Assembly (NCBI GenBank): GCA_023052935.1
Contig: CM041292.1
Span: 30,205,454-30,269,453 of the forward strand
Reading direction: 5' to 3'
DNA length: 64,000 nucleotides
Origin: Piezodorus guildinii
Lineage: Eukaryota; Arthropoda; Insecta; Hemiptera; Pentatomidae
The notes below the pieces were generated by a model. The model did not search any database, was not told the DNA's origin, and saw only the letters and a program-made list of their open reading frames with translations. The translations under genes and the position numbers were made by a program. This document shows, in pieces, positions 45,850 through 58,219 of the stretch (positions within the stretch are counted from its first letter, which is position 1; every line of letters begins with the position of its first letter).

Positions 45850-48070
45850 TGTGTTGCACTACAAAAAAAATATTTTTAATGTCGATTTTGGAAGGTATTA
45901 TCTTAACTGTATTAGGAGTTTAACTGACCCCAATACATTTATTTTATCAACAATAGATTCCCTAATCGAATGTACTAGTAAGTGTATCTTGACTTAATAT
46001 TTTAACATAAACAATTTAAGCTTTAATCAATAATCGTTTCTACCTAATTATTTTATTTGCCCATTGTATCAAAATAAATGTCTTATTACTGTAATAAATT
46101 TATACCTTTTTCATTAATATTGGAAGAAGATATATATGTTTTTATTTTAAAACAATTTTATATAAATAAAAAATACTATTGTATAAGGCGAATGAACTCA
46201 ACAACAGAACTGCGAAGAAAGTTACTGTAAATTCGGAAAGCGATTCTCCAAACTGATTGATAATGGTGGGAAAAGTTCCGAATGAAATCACTTTGATCCG
46301 CAATTTTTGAAAATCACTTCTACCCAAATATCATGGGATAAATGGTTCGATTTGTATTATATAGTAAAATCGATTTAGCACACTGTTCCAACTAAAGCAG
46401 AAATCGATTTTAATTCAGTGAGTTTGTTAAATAAAAATATTATTTCTATGAAAAGATTAAGTTTAATTTTTAAGGGTTATCCTTCACATAAATCTATTTC
46501 ACTTTTTATAATAAGTTAATCATTAAACAATTCTGTTTCTCGTATTAAAATTTTGTAGTGCACTATCAGAACTCGTGTATTAGACTTTTATAAATAAATG
46601 AAAAATGAATTAAATGCCATATGGGTCGTTTATATATTTTAAATAATTGTGTACTTTAAAATAACTATATGCATCTAACAAAAATATGGCTAGCAAGCCA
46701 ACAATCAAGATTAGAAGAGATGCAAAACAAATATTTAGAAATTATTGCGCTTTGCATTAAACAATTGTTCAAAATTCTATTAGTAAATGTATTTTATTTT
46801 ATTTTCATTTTCGTTTCCCTATAGGCTTCTTTAGGGTTGTATGTAATATTAATTAATGCCATTGCCCATTTTGATTTCTGAATGAATATTAAGAAATTTA
46901 AAAGTAAAACTACTAGTTTTTTTCCATACACTTTTTCCAAAGTTATCACTCAATAGTTTCAGTTCATTCAAAGTAGCTTTCAAATAAATCTTCAAACTCC
47001 TGTTAGTCATGATATCTTGAGAAGAGACAAAAAAAAAAAAAAAAAAAAAAAAGTCTTCGTTATTTTTCATGATTTAAAATTAAATTAAAATAATCGACCG
47101 TAGCGTAAGATTGGATGATCAGGTAACGTCCGACATTGAAAGTTTTTATATAAATGCAGTTGACGGTGCGTAATAAGTCATTTTATGTATTTGATTAATT
47201 AAATTTCTGAGCATTTTAATAATTAATTGTTTGTGTATCTACCGTGTAGGAGAAAGTGCGGGTGACGCAAAGTGATCAGATATTTTTTAAATTGTTGATT
47301 AAAAGATACACGCTAGGGATAGGAAATATATTTCTAATTGAAATCATAGAACATGGTTTTTATCTTCAAGAAATCTTGATAAAAAATATTTGATCAAATC
47401 TATGTATTTAGAAAATGACCAGTGATATTTCCGCAGCGAAATTGATACAGTGTACAGGAGTAGATTGATAATCCTAAAAAATGAAAAAATGTTACCAAAA
47501 ACTTAATTTCGGAAATATTACTAGTTTTTAAATATTTGTAGGATTGCAATAAAAAGACATATCCTTCGTTAGAAATAGAAAAAATCTGGTTAAAATCAAT
47601 TAAGAACTTTTTAATAAAATTAGAGTTAAAGAAGGTTAAAAAAATTGCATTGATCTTCGATGGAAATATGTGTTACTTATTCTTTTATAACGAACGTGAT
47701 ATTAAAGATAATTAAATTTCACATTGATATAGTGTGATTAATCAAGATCATTATAGCAGTTTTACAGAAAATCGTAAAAAGAGTGGTTCTTCTGTTTTTT
47801 CACTTCTATTAAAACAGTTACTGTAAATTTTCAGACATATACGCTTCTAAAATATAATATTTCAGTTTTATTTTAGATTAATTACGAGCTAGACTTGCTG
47901 CATAGATTTACAAACACAGCATTTTGCTGAACATGCTCATTTGAAATCAGGGGACCCTGTGGTATAATGAGAAATTTTTGACAAAAAAAATTTATTTATA
48001 TACGAAAACATCCGATTTACTTTTAGAAGTGATAAACATGACCAAATGTATACATAATTGTTAAATGTCT
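45850..48070. other. AT-rich stretch, no gene seen
   Basis: Around 47245-47290, 'gagaaagtgcgggtgacgcaaagtgatca' loosely resembles the reverse complement of 48540-48600 (GGGGGAAAGTGGGGCACATTGATAC), suggesting a faint dispersed repeat. No coding region. Confidence 0.4.
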
Positions 48071-48075
48071 ATTAA

Positions 48076-48452
48076 CCTTTAACTGGTGGGGGGAAATTTA
48101 TAGTCAAAATTGGTGAGGTGGGGTCTCTCAAACCCCAGAGCTTATTTCTTTTTATTTTTTTAAATCCTGAAACATCTAGAATTCTTTATTCTTGTTAAAT
48201 ACATTAATTAAACCTATTTTCAATAGGTACCATATAAAAGGATGCATATAATGAGGTGGGGTCTACAGGACCCCAATAACACTGTCCTAAAGTAATGCTG
48301 GATAAAAACTGACGAAAAAAGGATGATATATTACAATCATGTCGAGACAGGAAATGTCAGGTTTTCACACGCCGATCAGATCGGGGCAATGGAATTCACA
48401 AAACTTTAAAGAAACCTTGGGGTCCTGTAGACTCCATCCCTCCAGTTAAAGG
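48076..48452. mobile_element. piggyBac-derived MITE, 377 bp
   Basis: TTAA duplications at 48072-48075 and 48453-48456. The ends CCTTTAACTGG/CCAGTTAAAGG match the element at 44041-45845. Left subterminal and internal segments (for example 'ttacaatcatgtcgagacaggaaat') are shared, while about 1.4 kb is missing. Non-autonomous. Confidence 0.9.
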
Positions 48453-48459
48453 TTAAGAT

Positions 48460-49680
48460 TTGACTTAATGACCCAACTATACTTTTGCTACTCTGTAAGA
48501 CCAAATTAATTTTAATTTTGATTTCCTAATTTCAGATATCGGTATTACTGTATCAATGTGCCCCACTTTCCCCCACATACTTGCGGTTTCAATAAAATAC
48601 TGCAAATGTAAGTTCATTTAGCAATTCTATTTTAGAAAGTTGTTTATTTTTCAAACTTCCTTATTTACAGTCTGTTTATTTTAGGGTAAATTTGGCAAAT
48701 TGATGATTTTTTTTTGTAGAGTAGAGAAAATTGCATATTATTGTATAACATAAAAATAAACTGTAACTTGATAACACAGAGTTTGATTTAAAATAATTGA
48801 TTTTATAATCAATAGTTTCTGGAAAAGAAAAAATTGAATGCTCGTGGAATATATAGATTTTTCTCTCTTTAGGTGATCGTAGCCAAAAGTTCATTTTATA
48901 TTATATATTTTTATTATAGTTCAAGAAGTTATTTTTACACTCATATATTGATAGTGATGAAAATAATTAGTTTCTGATGATAATGAAAACAAAAAAAATT
49001 GTAATTTTAGAGATAAAAAAAAGTCAAGCCTTATAATGTTCTTTGTTGGAATATACTTGTATTATTGTAGTAGCCTAATAAAACACTTGAATTTTGTTCT
49101 AATCGTTTAATCTGATTTGTTATGATGGGATTTAGTTGATGATTGATTAGTAGGGCTTTAGTATCCATGACAAGATTTTCCAAAATGTCTCCTTCTGTTG
49201 GAACCGTTTCAAGAATTACTTATACTTATACGTAAATTATATTAACTGTTTATGTAAGTCGGCTGTTGTACCTAGGAAAAAAAATAAAATAAAATAAAGG
49301 AGTTTATATATCTGTCAGAGAACTAACTCATATGAAAAGCGATAAATTAATCAATGAAAAATATTCAATTATCACTGCTAATACCAAAATAAAATATCTC
49401 TACTATTTTTAATCCGAGTTCAATAATGCTTTATTGTTTTGTGAGGAATTTATATCCCTACCAAATAGAACACATTATGAATTAAAAAGAAAAGATTGAT
49501 ATAGAATAATAAATCTCTTTTATAATTAATCTTTGTCTACTAATTCCAAAACTCTATACATTTTTTTTTTAATCTTCGAAAATAACTTTTATTAGCGTAG
49601 ATGTATAAGATTTCAATTATTTCTGTTTTAATTCTTCTTTTTTTTTTTCGTATTTCGATCTAAAAACTATACGTATCTTA
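48460..49680. other. No gene seen
   Basis: AT-rich with no supported feature. Confidence 0.45.
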
Positions 49681-49689
49681 AAAACAACT

Positions 49690-49950
49690 GAGTTATGGGT
49701 GTACATATGTACAAAATTATAAATTTTTTGAAATAATTAATCGCTGTGTCCTGATTATAAAGTTCATAAAAAATGTCTTTCTTTTCAAAAATAACTGAGT
49801 TATTGAAGGGAACGCCATTTAAAAACTTATTGACTGTAGAAAAACGTCGAGGTGTTAGGATCATCGTCGGAAATTAATATTTTTGTTACAAACTTTTGGA
49901 AAAGATCGGTCAAGTAGTTTCTGATAAAAGCCGCTGTGTGATCACAGTAG
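49690..49950 (-). repeat. Dispersed repeat, inverted copy of the 1.8-kb module
   Basis: The reverse complement matches 1790-2060: GAAACTACTTGACCGAT, CGACGATGATCCTAACACCT, AATGGCG and ATAACTCAGTTATTTTTGAA appear in the same order. It carries two copies of the cAGTTATTTTTGA motif that forms the tandem array at 1930-2515. Confidence 0.65.
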
Positions 49951-52090
49951 TTAAAAGATGGGAAAAAAAGCACATGTTTTTAAAACATAGATTGACTCAT
50001 TTTTAACAGACAACATCCCAAAATATATTTCTAGCAAAACTTTAATCATAAATATTTTTAGAAGTTGGCAATATTGTTTTACAAAGGTATGTGATTTCCA
50101 TGTTTCAAATAAACTCTGTATTTTATCTGTTATTAATACCGCTCGAGTGCCTACTTATGGGATAGTTCCCAATGAAAATTTTATATCTTCTTTTCCACAA
50201 ACCTTTGCCGTATCACCCAACTGAAGATCTTCAAAATTTTATGAAAAAAGTTTAGCTTTGTTGGTCTACATTTAATCTTAATTTCCGATTGTCCATGTAG
50301 AAATCGATGGGAGTATAAAGTTAGCCACACGATAGTACTTATACCTCTCCTTACTCGGTATCATAAAGCAACTGCCACGAAAAAATCATTTGCTGGTACC
50401 TGCTTATCCAAGAATAAAATCTTTTTTCAGAGAAGTTGATGATTTCATTACAATTGTTCTTAGCTATTTACTATTTTTCGCCTTTTATAATTTGACGTAT
50501 ATGACAGTAATAAGTTAACTTCCGCTTCGTAATACAGCAAAATATTTGTTGGAAAGAGTGGAACTGTAAACTTCGAATATTCTTTAGTGTAAAGTGAAAT
50601 TTGTTTTATTGATTTAATTTTGCATTTTTTAAATATTATGTTTAGTAAAAAAAAAATATAAGAGAAAATAATTGAAATGATTTAAAAATACATGAGTAAG
50701 GTTTTTCTGTGAATGGTTTTCAAAATTGTTTTTTAGAATATAAATTTGCTGTATACAATTAACAAGAAAACATGAGTCAAATTTAAGGTGGATCTGAAAA
50801 AAAATACCAAATTTACACCAATCAATATTAGTTGAGCAAGGACTTGCGGGTAAGATTTTTCATATATTTGTGGACGTAAGACTACTATCCCATCCTTTTT
50901 ACTGTGCATATAATCGAAATAGTGTAAACCACGAGATTTTTATGGGTAAAATAGACCTAATTTGGTTACCTAATTAAATCATTCGAAGACCCAGAAAATA
51001 GTTTAATCCCAAGGATACGTTTAAGCCGAAATTCTGCAATCTTCCGAATTACTAAGGTTTTGAACCACTGCACGGTGGACGGCGGACAGACGGAATTTTT
51101 TCTGTATTGGTTATTCAGATTTTGCTTATCTTGAAACAAAATTTTGGGAAGAGGGTTTTTTTTTTATTTTATTTTTTTTAATTTTTATTTATTTTTTTAT
51201 TTTATTTTTTTTTTTATTACAAATGTTTATTATTGAAAAAAAAATTATCAATACGTTTGGTAAAAATATCAATATTTTCTTCTATTATTTTATGATAAAT
51301 ATAGGATTAGTTTAGATAAAACTATTACAAGTATCAATAAAGAGAGGTGATTGATAGGGTTGACTAGGAAAAGCTGTGTCGGCTAGTCACGCTCTAGATC
51401 TGGGACTATAACGATTATGTCCCCGGCTCTTTCGCTATTGGGCGCCTGCAATCTATTACTGAATGCACGTCTTGTTATCACCTGCATTTTTCAAAATATT
51501 CTATATATTTTCATCATTTTAAGGATGATATTATAGATGTACTAGCTGAACCGACAAACCTTGTTCTGAAATATAAATTATTTCTAGGAAATATTTTGGT
51601 TGTTAAATAAAAGTAACGAATGTACTGTAAATTCATCTGGTTGGAACCTAAATATATGAAGTTAAAGGGGAACTAAACGGACTATTTCGATTGATTTATG
51701 TACAAATTGATTTTGAAGAATATACGTTATAAGTGACCCTTCTTATATTTAAATAATAATGTTGTATATTATCTTAAATATAATAAACTATAATTAAAAA
51801 TAAAACCATTTAATCCATGAATAACATCACACACACAAAATGTTCTGTTTGCTTAGTTATTCTTAAATATTGACTTTAAAAAGTGTTCCTTTGAAACTCG
51901 GATCTGATATTTATCCTGATCTCACTTAAATGTGAAAATAAATAATCGATACATTTTAGTTCAAAGTGAAAAAAATGAATTGAGGTATACTTGAGTAATT
52001 TAAATAGTTTTTTAAGAAAAGATATTTATTTTCACACTTATGTTTCATTTTGATTATATTATTAAAATTTTGAATCTTTCACGGCATAGG
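49950..52090. other. AT-rich stretch, no gene seen
   Basis: Near 51065-51110, 'cggacagacggaatttttt' resembles the reverse complement of 1768-1790 and may be another trace of that repeat. Otherwise unassigned. Confidence 0.4.
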
Positions 52091-52094
52091 TATC

Positions 52095-52847
52095 GAAAAA
52101 AATCTGGTGTGGGCAACACACGACTTTCACTTACCTCCATTTTTAAAATCAATGAAAGAATTTTCAAATACAGTTATAAAAATACGTGAAACTATTAAGA
52201 AATTAATCAAATTAAATTTCTATAGAAACATGTGTTTTATTAAAAAATCTATTATATTATTATCTAAAATAATCAGTTAGTTTTATGTTCATTTCACCAC
52301 TCTCTATTAACTTTTAAAAGCTTGTGTATGAGATGATATTTTTTCTAAAATCTTTAGCTTTCCAACGGTATGTCATACATGTATATTACTGCTCTTATGT
52401 TCAAAAACGAAAAATTGCATTAAAATAATATTTTTTCTGCTTTCTCCTTTATTTGGGTATCGACTTTATTCAATTTATGTATTTACCTGTTTTTCATCAG
52501 CGTTAACAAGATAATCTAGTTATTGTTATTGAATCTACAAAATTAAAGGTACTTTAGAGAAAGAAAATTTAAAATATCGGCATTTAAGCCCTGTCAAACC
52601 ATTTTTATCCAAATAAAACATACATGATATTAAAGCTCATTATATTTTACATTGATAAAGCGAGTTTTATCAAAATCGTCGGAACCGTTTTTGACAAAAT
52701 CGAAAAAAGGTGCAAAATGCATGTTATAAAGTGTCTCTTCTGGTAAGCTGATTTTGATGAAAAAAGTTTTGTCACGTCTCGGGCGTATAATTGTCTTAAA
52801 TATGAAATTTCAGTTTCATAGGACTTACCGTTTCCGCCCGGGAGTTA

Positions 52848-52850
<3 letters not shown>
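52095..52850 (+). repeat. Dispersed repeat R, about 750 bp
   Basis: Opposite-orientation partner of 33872-34640: 'caacacacgactttc', 'ttttcaaatacag', 'tctatagaaacatgtgtttt', 'ctttccaacggtat', 'ggtgcaaaatgcat' and 'ggacttaccg' occur in order. Ends in a (CA)n run. Confidence 0.75.

Positions 52851-52882
<32 letters not shown>
52849..52882. repeat. (CA)n microsatellite
   Basis: Perfect CA run at the end of repeat R. The other R copy has gtgtgtgg at the same place. Confidence 0.95.
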
Positions 52883-52883
<1 letters not shown>

Positions 52884-53020
52884 CCTTTTTGCGGGACTTG
52901 GTTATTTGGACTCAGAGTACCCTAAAACGTGTATTTCTGTTGAAAACTGGAATTCGAAAATTTTCACGATCGCAATACTTCCCCTTACTATATAAGTAAG
53001 TGAAAGTAAAAATTGAGATA

Positions 53021-53292
53021 GCGACTTGGTCGCCCTGGGAAGGGGTCTGGACTCTGCAGTCTGACCCGCATACATTTAACCACCAGCAAAATGGTTCCTC
53101 CCCATTTTACTTCAACAAAGGCACAAAGCCACCCACTCCTCAAGCGCATACCGCGCCTAGTGCGAAAGGAACCTTAGAATGCCAACGGGCAATACGAGGC
53201 CTGAGCCATGGACTGTATGTACCATTGCTGTTGTATATACATAGAATGTTTTTTGTATTTATTTTGTAAATAAAGTTGGAGGATAAGAAAAA
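53021..53292 (+). mobile_element. Short polyadenylated retro-insert of unknown source
   Basis: The direct repeat aaaaattgagata occurs at 53008-53020 and 53293-53305. The segment between is distinctly GC-richer, has AATAAA at 53269-53274 and ends in A-rich sequence, so it was inserted by target-primed reverse transcription. One frame stays open from before the insert to 53269, but I do not recognise the product. No tRNA-like boxes are seen. It could be the truncated 3' end of another LINE or of a cellular mRNA. Confidence 0.75.
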
Positions 53293-53559
53293 AAAAATTG
53301 AGATAAGGTTTCATGTATAGGTTAAATTTTAATTTAAATCTATTAAATTTTGATGGCAATAAGCTCTGAGAACTATTATTATCATACAAGAGTTCAAATT
53401 CCAAAAAAAAAAATATATTTTTAGTGAATATAGTATCAAAGTTAGGAATTCTAAAACTTCCCCGTTTTATCCTCATTTAACCGCAGTAAATTCTTAAAAG
53501 TACTGACATATTCTCGCTGGAGATGATTAGGTGGGCGATTACAATAAGGGCTGATGTTT

Positions 53560-53760
53560 TAAACTTAAACTATCAACATTTAAGAAAACAAATAATATCT
53601 GTAGTTTGTGTAACACTGCAGAAGTAGAAGATATCTATCACTTCAGATACTGTCGGAATTTAGAAAAATATTCTTCAATTCTAAATATTTATCTTGGGAT
53701 CAAAACATTGAGTTGATAAACGGAATATTTGCTGGCATTGGCCAGTTACTCCAGATCTGC
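53560..53760 (+). pseudogene. LINE protein C-terminal fragment with Cys/His finger
   Basis: The plus strand reads NNICSLCNTAEVEDIYHFRYC and then RNLEKYSSILN. CX2C...HX4C near the C terminus is characteristic of R1/I-type LINE ORF2 proteins. It is isolated, in one frame for about 45 codons, with no RT left of it. It resembles but is not identical to the fingers at 15.4 kb and 18.3 kb. Confidence 0.6.
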
Positions 53761-53779
53761 TTTCTCCTATAGAATAGTG

Positions 53780-55040
53780 CTAACAGATGAATTTAACTAT
53801 TAATAAATTAGTGAATGATTTTAAAATATACAAGTAACTTTGGAAAAATAAATATATTAGTTATAATTTTGTTATTCATTAGTTGCGCTGACTCCACGGA
53901 CACTCAATAGGCCCAATGATTTTAGGTTTTAAAAAAATCTAAAAATGTTATTTATTTTGTAATTGATAAAATTTATATTTTAACTATCTGTAATTATGAA
54001 AAATAAAATAGACTTTTCTATTTATCTATCTTTTCTGGTCGTACTTCTTTTCCTTACTTTATATTTTATACGGAAGTTAGCGAAAGTAATTTCATACATA
54101 TTAGGAATTTATCTAATAATTGAAAGGAAAATAGGAGGAAAAGAAAGAAAAGTTAAATTTTCACATAAAACTTTTCTGCTTCTTTGAATTAATGAGGGAA
54201 ATAAAAATCAAAGTTAAGGTCTACCGATTGATAAGGTTACTTTCACTATTTACTGAACAGTCCTTTAATTTTTTTTTCTTCCGATTTTCGTTATATTTGG
54301 TGACGGTACAACATTCCAGGGGCTCATTCTTATTTAAGAGTGACTATCATTGGTTTTTGATTATTAGTTTTCTATTCATGAGTTGTAGAAAAAAAATCTC
54401 TTATACAACGCTTTGGTGAGAGATATTTAATCCTTTCATTAAATGAAATGCCGATAGTCGGTTATAATTTTAGTACTGAAAGACGGAAAAAAAAGTTTTA
54501 ATTGATTTTTTTTTTGTCTTTACATCTTGGTTGTTTTTTTTAACTCTTTTGTTTCTATTTTCTTTCATGTTTGTAATTAGATTTCTTCCGTACTTCATTA
54601 CTTTCTTGTCTTGTAGGAAGACGAAATTATAACACAGGATCGAAACTAAGATGGGATAGCGAATATGAAAAAGATTCCTTTCTGCTTTTAGGTTATTTTA
54701 CTTTACTCAGTCACGTTTACTAATAACTATTACAATTTTATAAGCTGATATTATAGCCACAATATGACAATGTTATATTATTCTTAAGAACAATTTTGTC
54801 TTTATTTCAGAAATATAGAAATTCATTTACATTATGGAATAAACAATTAATCAAGACAGTGTTGACATTTATATTTATTAATATATTAAAAATTAGAACA
54901 TTATTATACGCACTATATTAAGAATAACATCGTTGGTAGTTGTATTATTAAGGTACTCTTGGAATTTCATTCATTTTATTACTTCAGTAACAAATAGTAG
55001 TAAATAAATTTTATTTCATATGGGATTGTATTGTCTATTT
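53780..55040. other. AT-rich stretch, no gene seen
   Basis: Two short open frames (53996-54187 and 54192-54419, +) are hydrophobic or basic through A/T bias and are not recognisable. Confidence 0.45.
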
Positions 55041-55049
55041 CAAATAAAT

Positions 55050-55490
55050 TTGGAAGTGTATTAATGTGCATAAGCTACATCTGAAAGCTACATTTAAAGG
55101 CAATACGAGTACACAATATCCAAAAAAATAAAAAAAATAATATTAATAACATATAAAATAAAAAACGCTGTTTCGAAGTAAAGTTAAATATTCTATAGGC
55201 ATATAAAATACGATGTAAAAACAAAAAAAATCGGAAGCGGTACAAGAGATAGGGGTGAGGAATAAGAAAATTAATAAAAATTTTTAAAATTAGGAAGAAT
55301 CATTACAGCCAACTATACTATATTTTTTTTTTATATCTAGTGCTCTTGAAGTGAATTAATGTGTAGAAGTTACATCTGAAAGCTACAGTTTAAAGCAATA
55401 CACTTTAATAAAAAAATAATAACAGTAATAAATAAAATAAAAATGACTGTTTGGACGTAAAGTTAAATATTCTATAGACATATAACTTTA
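55050..55490 (+). repeat. Imperfect direct duplication, period about 290 bp
   Basis: 'tacatctgaaagctac' at 55077 and 55371, and 'aagttaaatattctata' at about 55180 and 55460, with similar spacing and order. Two diverged units with no coding content. Confidence 0.65.
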
Positions 55491-55764
55491 TTGGATATCA
55501 AGTGCTTTTGAATGTGACGTTAATTATCACTTTTATTTTTTTATAATATTATGTTACTATCATGTCTTAAAAAATAATAAAATTGTAATATATTTAATAT
55601 ACCTATAAGTATAGATTAAATGAAACAATTATCGTGCCTAGACAGCTTTTATTATTATATACTAGATTTTCACCTTCACCTTATATCAATCAACACTCAA
55701 TGTTTATATTGTGATCTCAGCCGTAGAGAGATTATATTTTATTTATTTATTTTGTTTTGTAAAT

Positions 55765-55990
55765 ATTTATTATTTGTTTATTCATTTAACGTCCTTAAGT
55801 AACTAAAGTAGCTAATCGGACAGTGCCGCAGTTAAAGTAAATTTTTCCTATCCAGATTTAATTCGGTAGCTGACATATCAGATGCTCTGAACTACTATCT
55901 TACGATGTAACCAAGAATGTTTAACTCCTTTTAAAAGATCCAGGAGTCATAAATAGTAAATACTGATATCTTTGCATTTTCAGACATATC
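55765..55990 (-). mobile_element. tRNA-derived SINE, family 1 (diverged copy)
   Basis: 'cgtccttaagtaactaaagtagctaatcggacagtgc' aligns with 'cttccctttatgctgctgtggctaattggacaatgc' at 35370, and an equivalent (T/A)-rich tail lies to the left. The head is decayed. Confidence 0.6.
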
Positions 55991-55999
55991 TTCTATACA

Positions 56000-56590
56000 T
56001 TGCAGAGTTAATATATGCAACGCAGTCATCGGTTTAACCTGAGTTATACCAACATTCCTGTTATTTCCAGACAATAAAGTTTCGCTTTAAATCAGACTTT
56101 AAAAATTGGGTAAGCTTGTGGGAAGAATGACACATTCGGTAGAGCACGTATTGAATAAATGCGTACTGACCGGAAGGAGTTACGCAACGTGTTTAGGATA
56201 ATAGCTTATTTAGGAAGTACCGTTTTGGGAAAAGCGAAACTGATTTAGCGAGCCTCGTCGATCAGCCATTTCCTTATAGGTTTCGCTAAGTACAAAAGCT
56301 TAAATTTTAGTGTAGGAATACGATTCTTATGTAAATAATTATTATCAATTCCCGTGATCCTATTCATTCCTGAAAGTCGTTTTCATTTGGGAAGGAAATG
56401 AAAAAAAAAAGTTAAGAGGTTTGCATAATAAAATATAACAAAACCTTCTTTTATTTCCGCTGCATCATGCAACGGGTTCATTCTGTGCTGATCAAAATGA
56501 TTGCTTTTTTATATCGAATAAAATAATCAGATAGTATAAGGTTATGTTACATTTAATTAAATGTTGATAAATTAATGTGAAGGTCGATTT
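56000..56590. other. No gene seen
   Basis: A slightly GC-richer patch at 56110-56290 has no frame or RNA that I recognise. Confidence 0.4.
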
Positions 56591-56599
56591 TAATATTAT

Positions 56600-56675
56600 A
56601 AGAAAAGGTTGTATTGTTAACTCGACCAAACTATTTAAATAGCAGGTTTCGGCTGATGCCATCTTCAGCTACCAA
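56600..56675 (-). ncRNA. Hammerhead-ribozyme-like motif
   Basis: The minus strand contains CTGAAGA (fits CUGANGA), a GGC-ATCA-GCC stem-loop, then GAAAC, then the palindrome CTATTTAAATAG. Box order and spacing match the hammerhead motifs reported in terminal repeats of Penelope-like retroelements. No Penelope reverse transcriptase is nearby. Closing stem I was not demonstrated. Confidence 0.4.
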
Positions 56676-57541
56676 ATATTTTTCTAAAAAGGCATAAAAT
56701 ATAATTTTCATGTAAAAAAAAATCTTAAAAAATTATAGTATTAAGCATTTCGATAGTTAAAATAAAATGTGTTGAAATACAAAAGGGCTAACATTGTTAT
56801 AGTTAAATAATTAATCAATTTTAATTCGTTTTATTGTAATTTAGGAAATGAATTTAGACTTTAATTTTTTTATTTAAAAAAATTCAATTTATGTCCTTCT
56901 TAAAAAATTGTTGGCGCCAATAGATAGAGTAACAACCCTTACGCTGTGCGATTTAAATAAAGTGGCGGAATTAACGATACATCATTTTTATTCTTCAATA
57001 TAAATTAAATTTTTACGCTAGGTTTATTTTATTTTTTATAATTTTTTTTGTGGCAATATTTTTATATGAACATTGATTAAAATAAATATTCATAACCCTC
57101 CGAAACATTCTAAATGCCACTTATTTTCATATAAAATCTATGCCCTATGACTCATGTTGCAAATATATTCCGAAATAGATCATGTTTTTTTGGTTTTTTT
57201 AATTTTCAGGATATTAGATTATGTAAGTGTGAATATACCGTTGGAAACCAAAAAATATTTCGGAAATTTTTTTTTACTAACATCTCAAATCATCGAACGT
57301 AATCCAGTGCTACAAAAGTCCAACTAGTTGTTGTTAATTGATGGTTTAAAGATTTCTAATTAAAACAGTTGTACAATTTATTTTATCTAGGGAGGTTGAG
57401 AGTGGTTAAGTTGCAAAATGTATTAACAATATATGTATTTCTTACTAAAAGTTAATTCATGAATAGAAGTTTCGGTTACTATTTTAAAGTTATAGAATAA
57501 AATATTTTAGTATGATTAGAAACGAACCTAAAGGTGTAATT

Positions 57542-58211
57542 TTATTTTATTTTTTTTATTGAGATATATTACAATTTGTTACAAAATGAACAATAATAAT
57601 ATTGATATAAGACCACATTCATACTATATATACATAAAATAATAATAATAGTCAAATTACATAAAATAGAAAATAAATAAATTCATATATATACAATAAA
57701 ATAATAATAAATAAAAAAACAAAACCCCAGAACCCACATACAAGACTAAAAAGAAAAGAACTCAACCGCAGATTCGGCCAGTTATACACACTACTAAACA
57801 GAAAATCTCATCTTACAGTTGACATCAAATTACTAATATACAAGACAGTACTGAAACCTATATGGACCTACGGACTTGAACTGTGGGGGACAGCTAAACA
57901 TTCTAACATCAAACGCATCCAATCCTTCCAATCCAAAGTCCTCCGAACAATAGTTAATGCTCCTTATTACGTTACCAACTGTACCCTACACCATGACCTT
58001 AATATTCCGTTTGTTTTGACCTGGTACCATCCAAATTTTTCAAATTTCATCAGAACCTTAGTCATCATCCTAACCCTCTAGCACAATCCCTATCCAGCAC
58101 CTCCCATCCCTACAATCCTCCTCGAAGATTGAAACGGCAGTGGCCGCGAGACTTATTGTAAACATTTAAACTGGAGTTCTGACACTGGTCAGTTCCTCCA
58201 CTCATGTACGG
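57542..58211 (-). mobile_element. 5'-inverted jockey insertion (family 1, copy D)
   Basis: The TSD aaggtgtaatt is at 57531-57541 and 58212-58222. The left part (57542-57725) is the 3' UTR and A tail in minus orientation. The right part (57727-58211) is ORF2 C terminus plus early 3' UTR in plus orientation (PHTRLKRKELNRRFGQLY, PIWTYGLELWGTAK, PRRLKRQWPRDLL, with a one-base frameshift near 58020). Opposite orientations inside a single TSD pair are the product of twin priming. The overall element orientation is minus. Confidence 0.9.
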
Positions 58212-58219
58212 AAGGTGTA

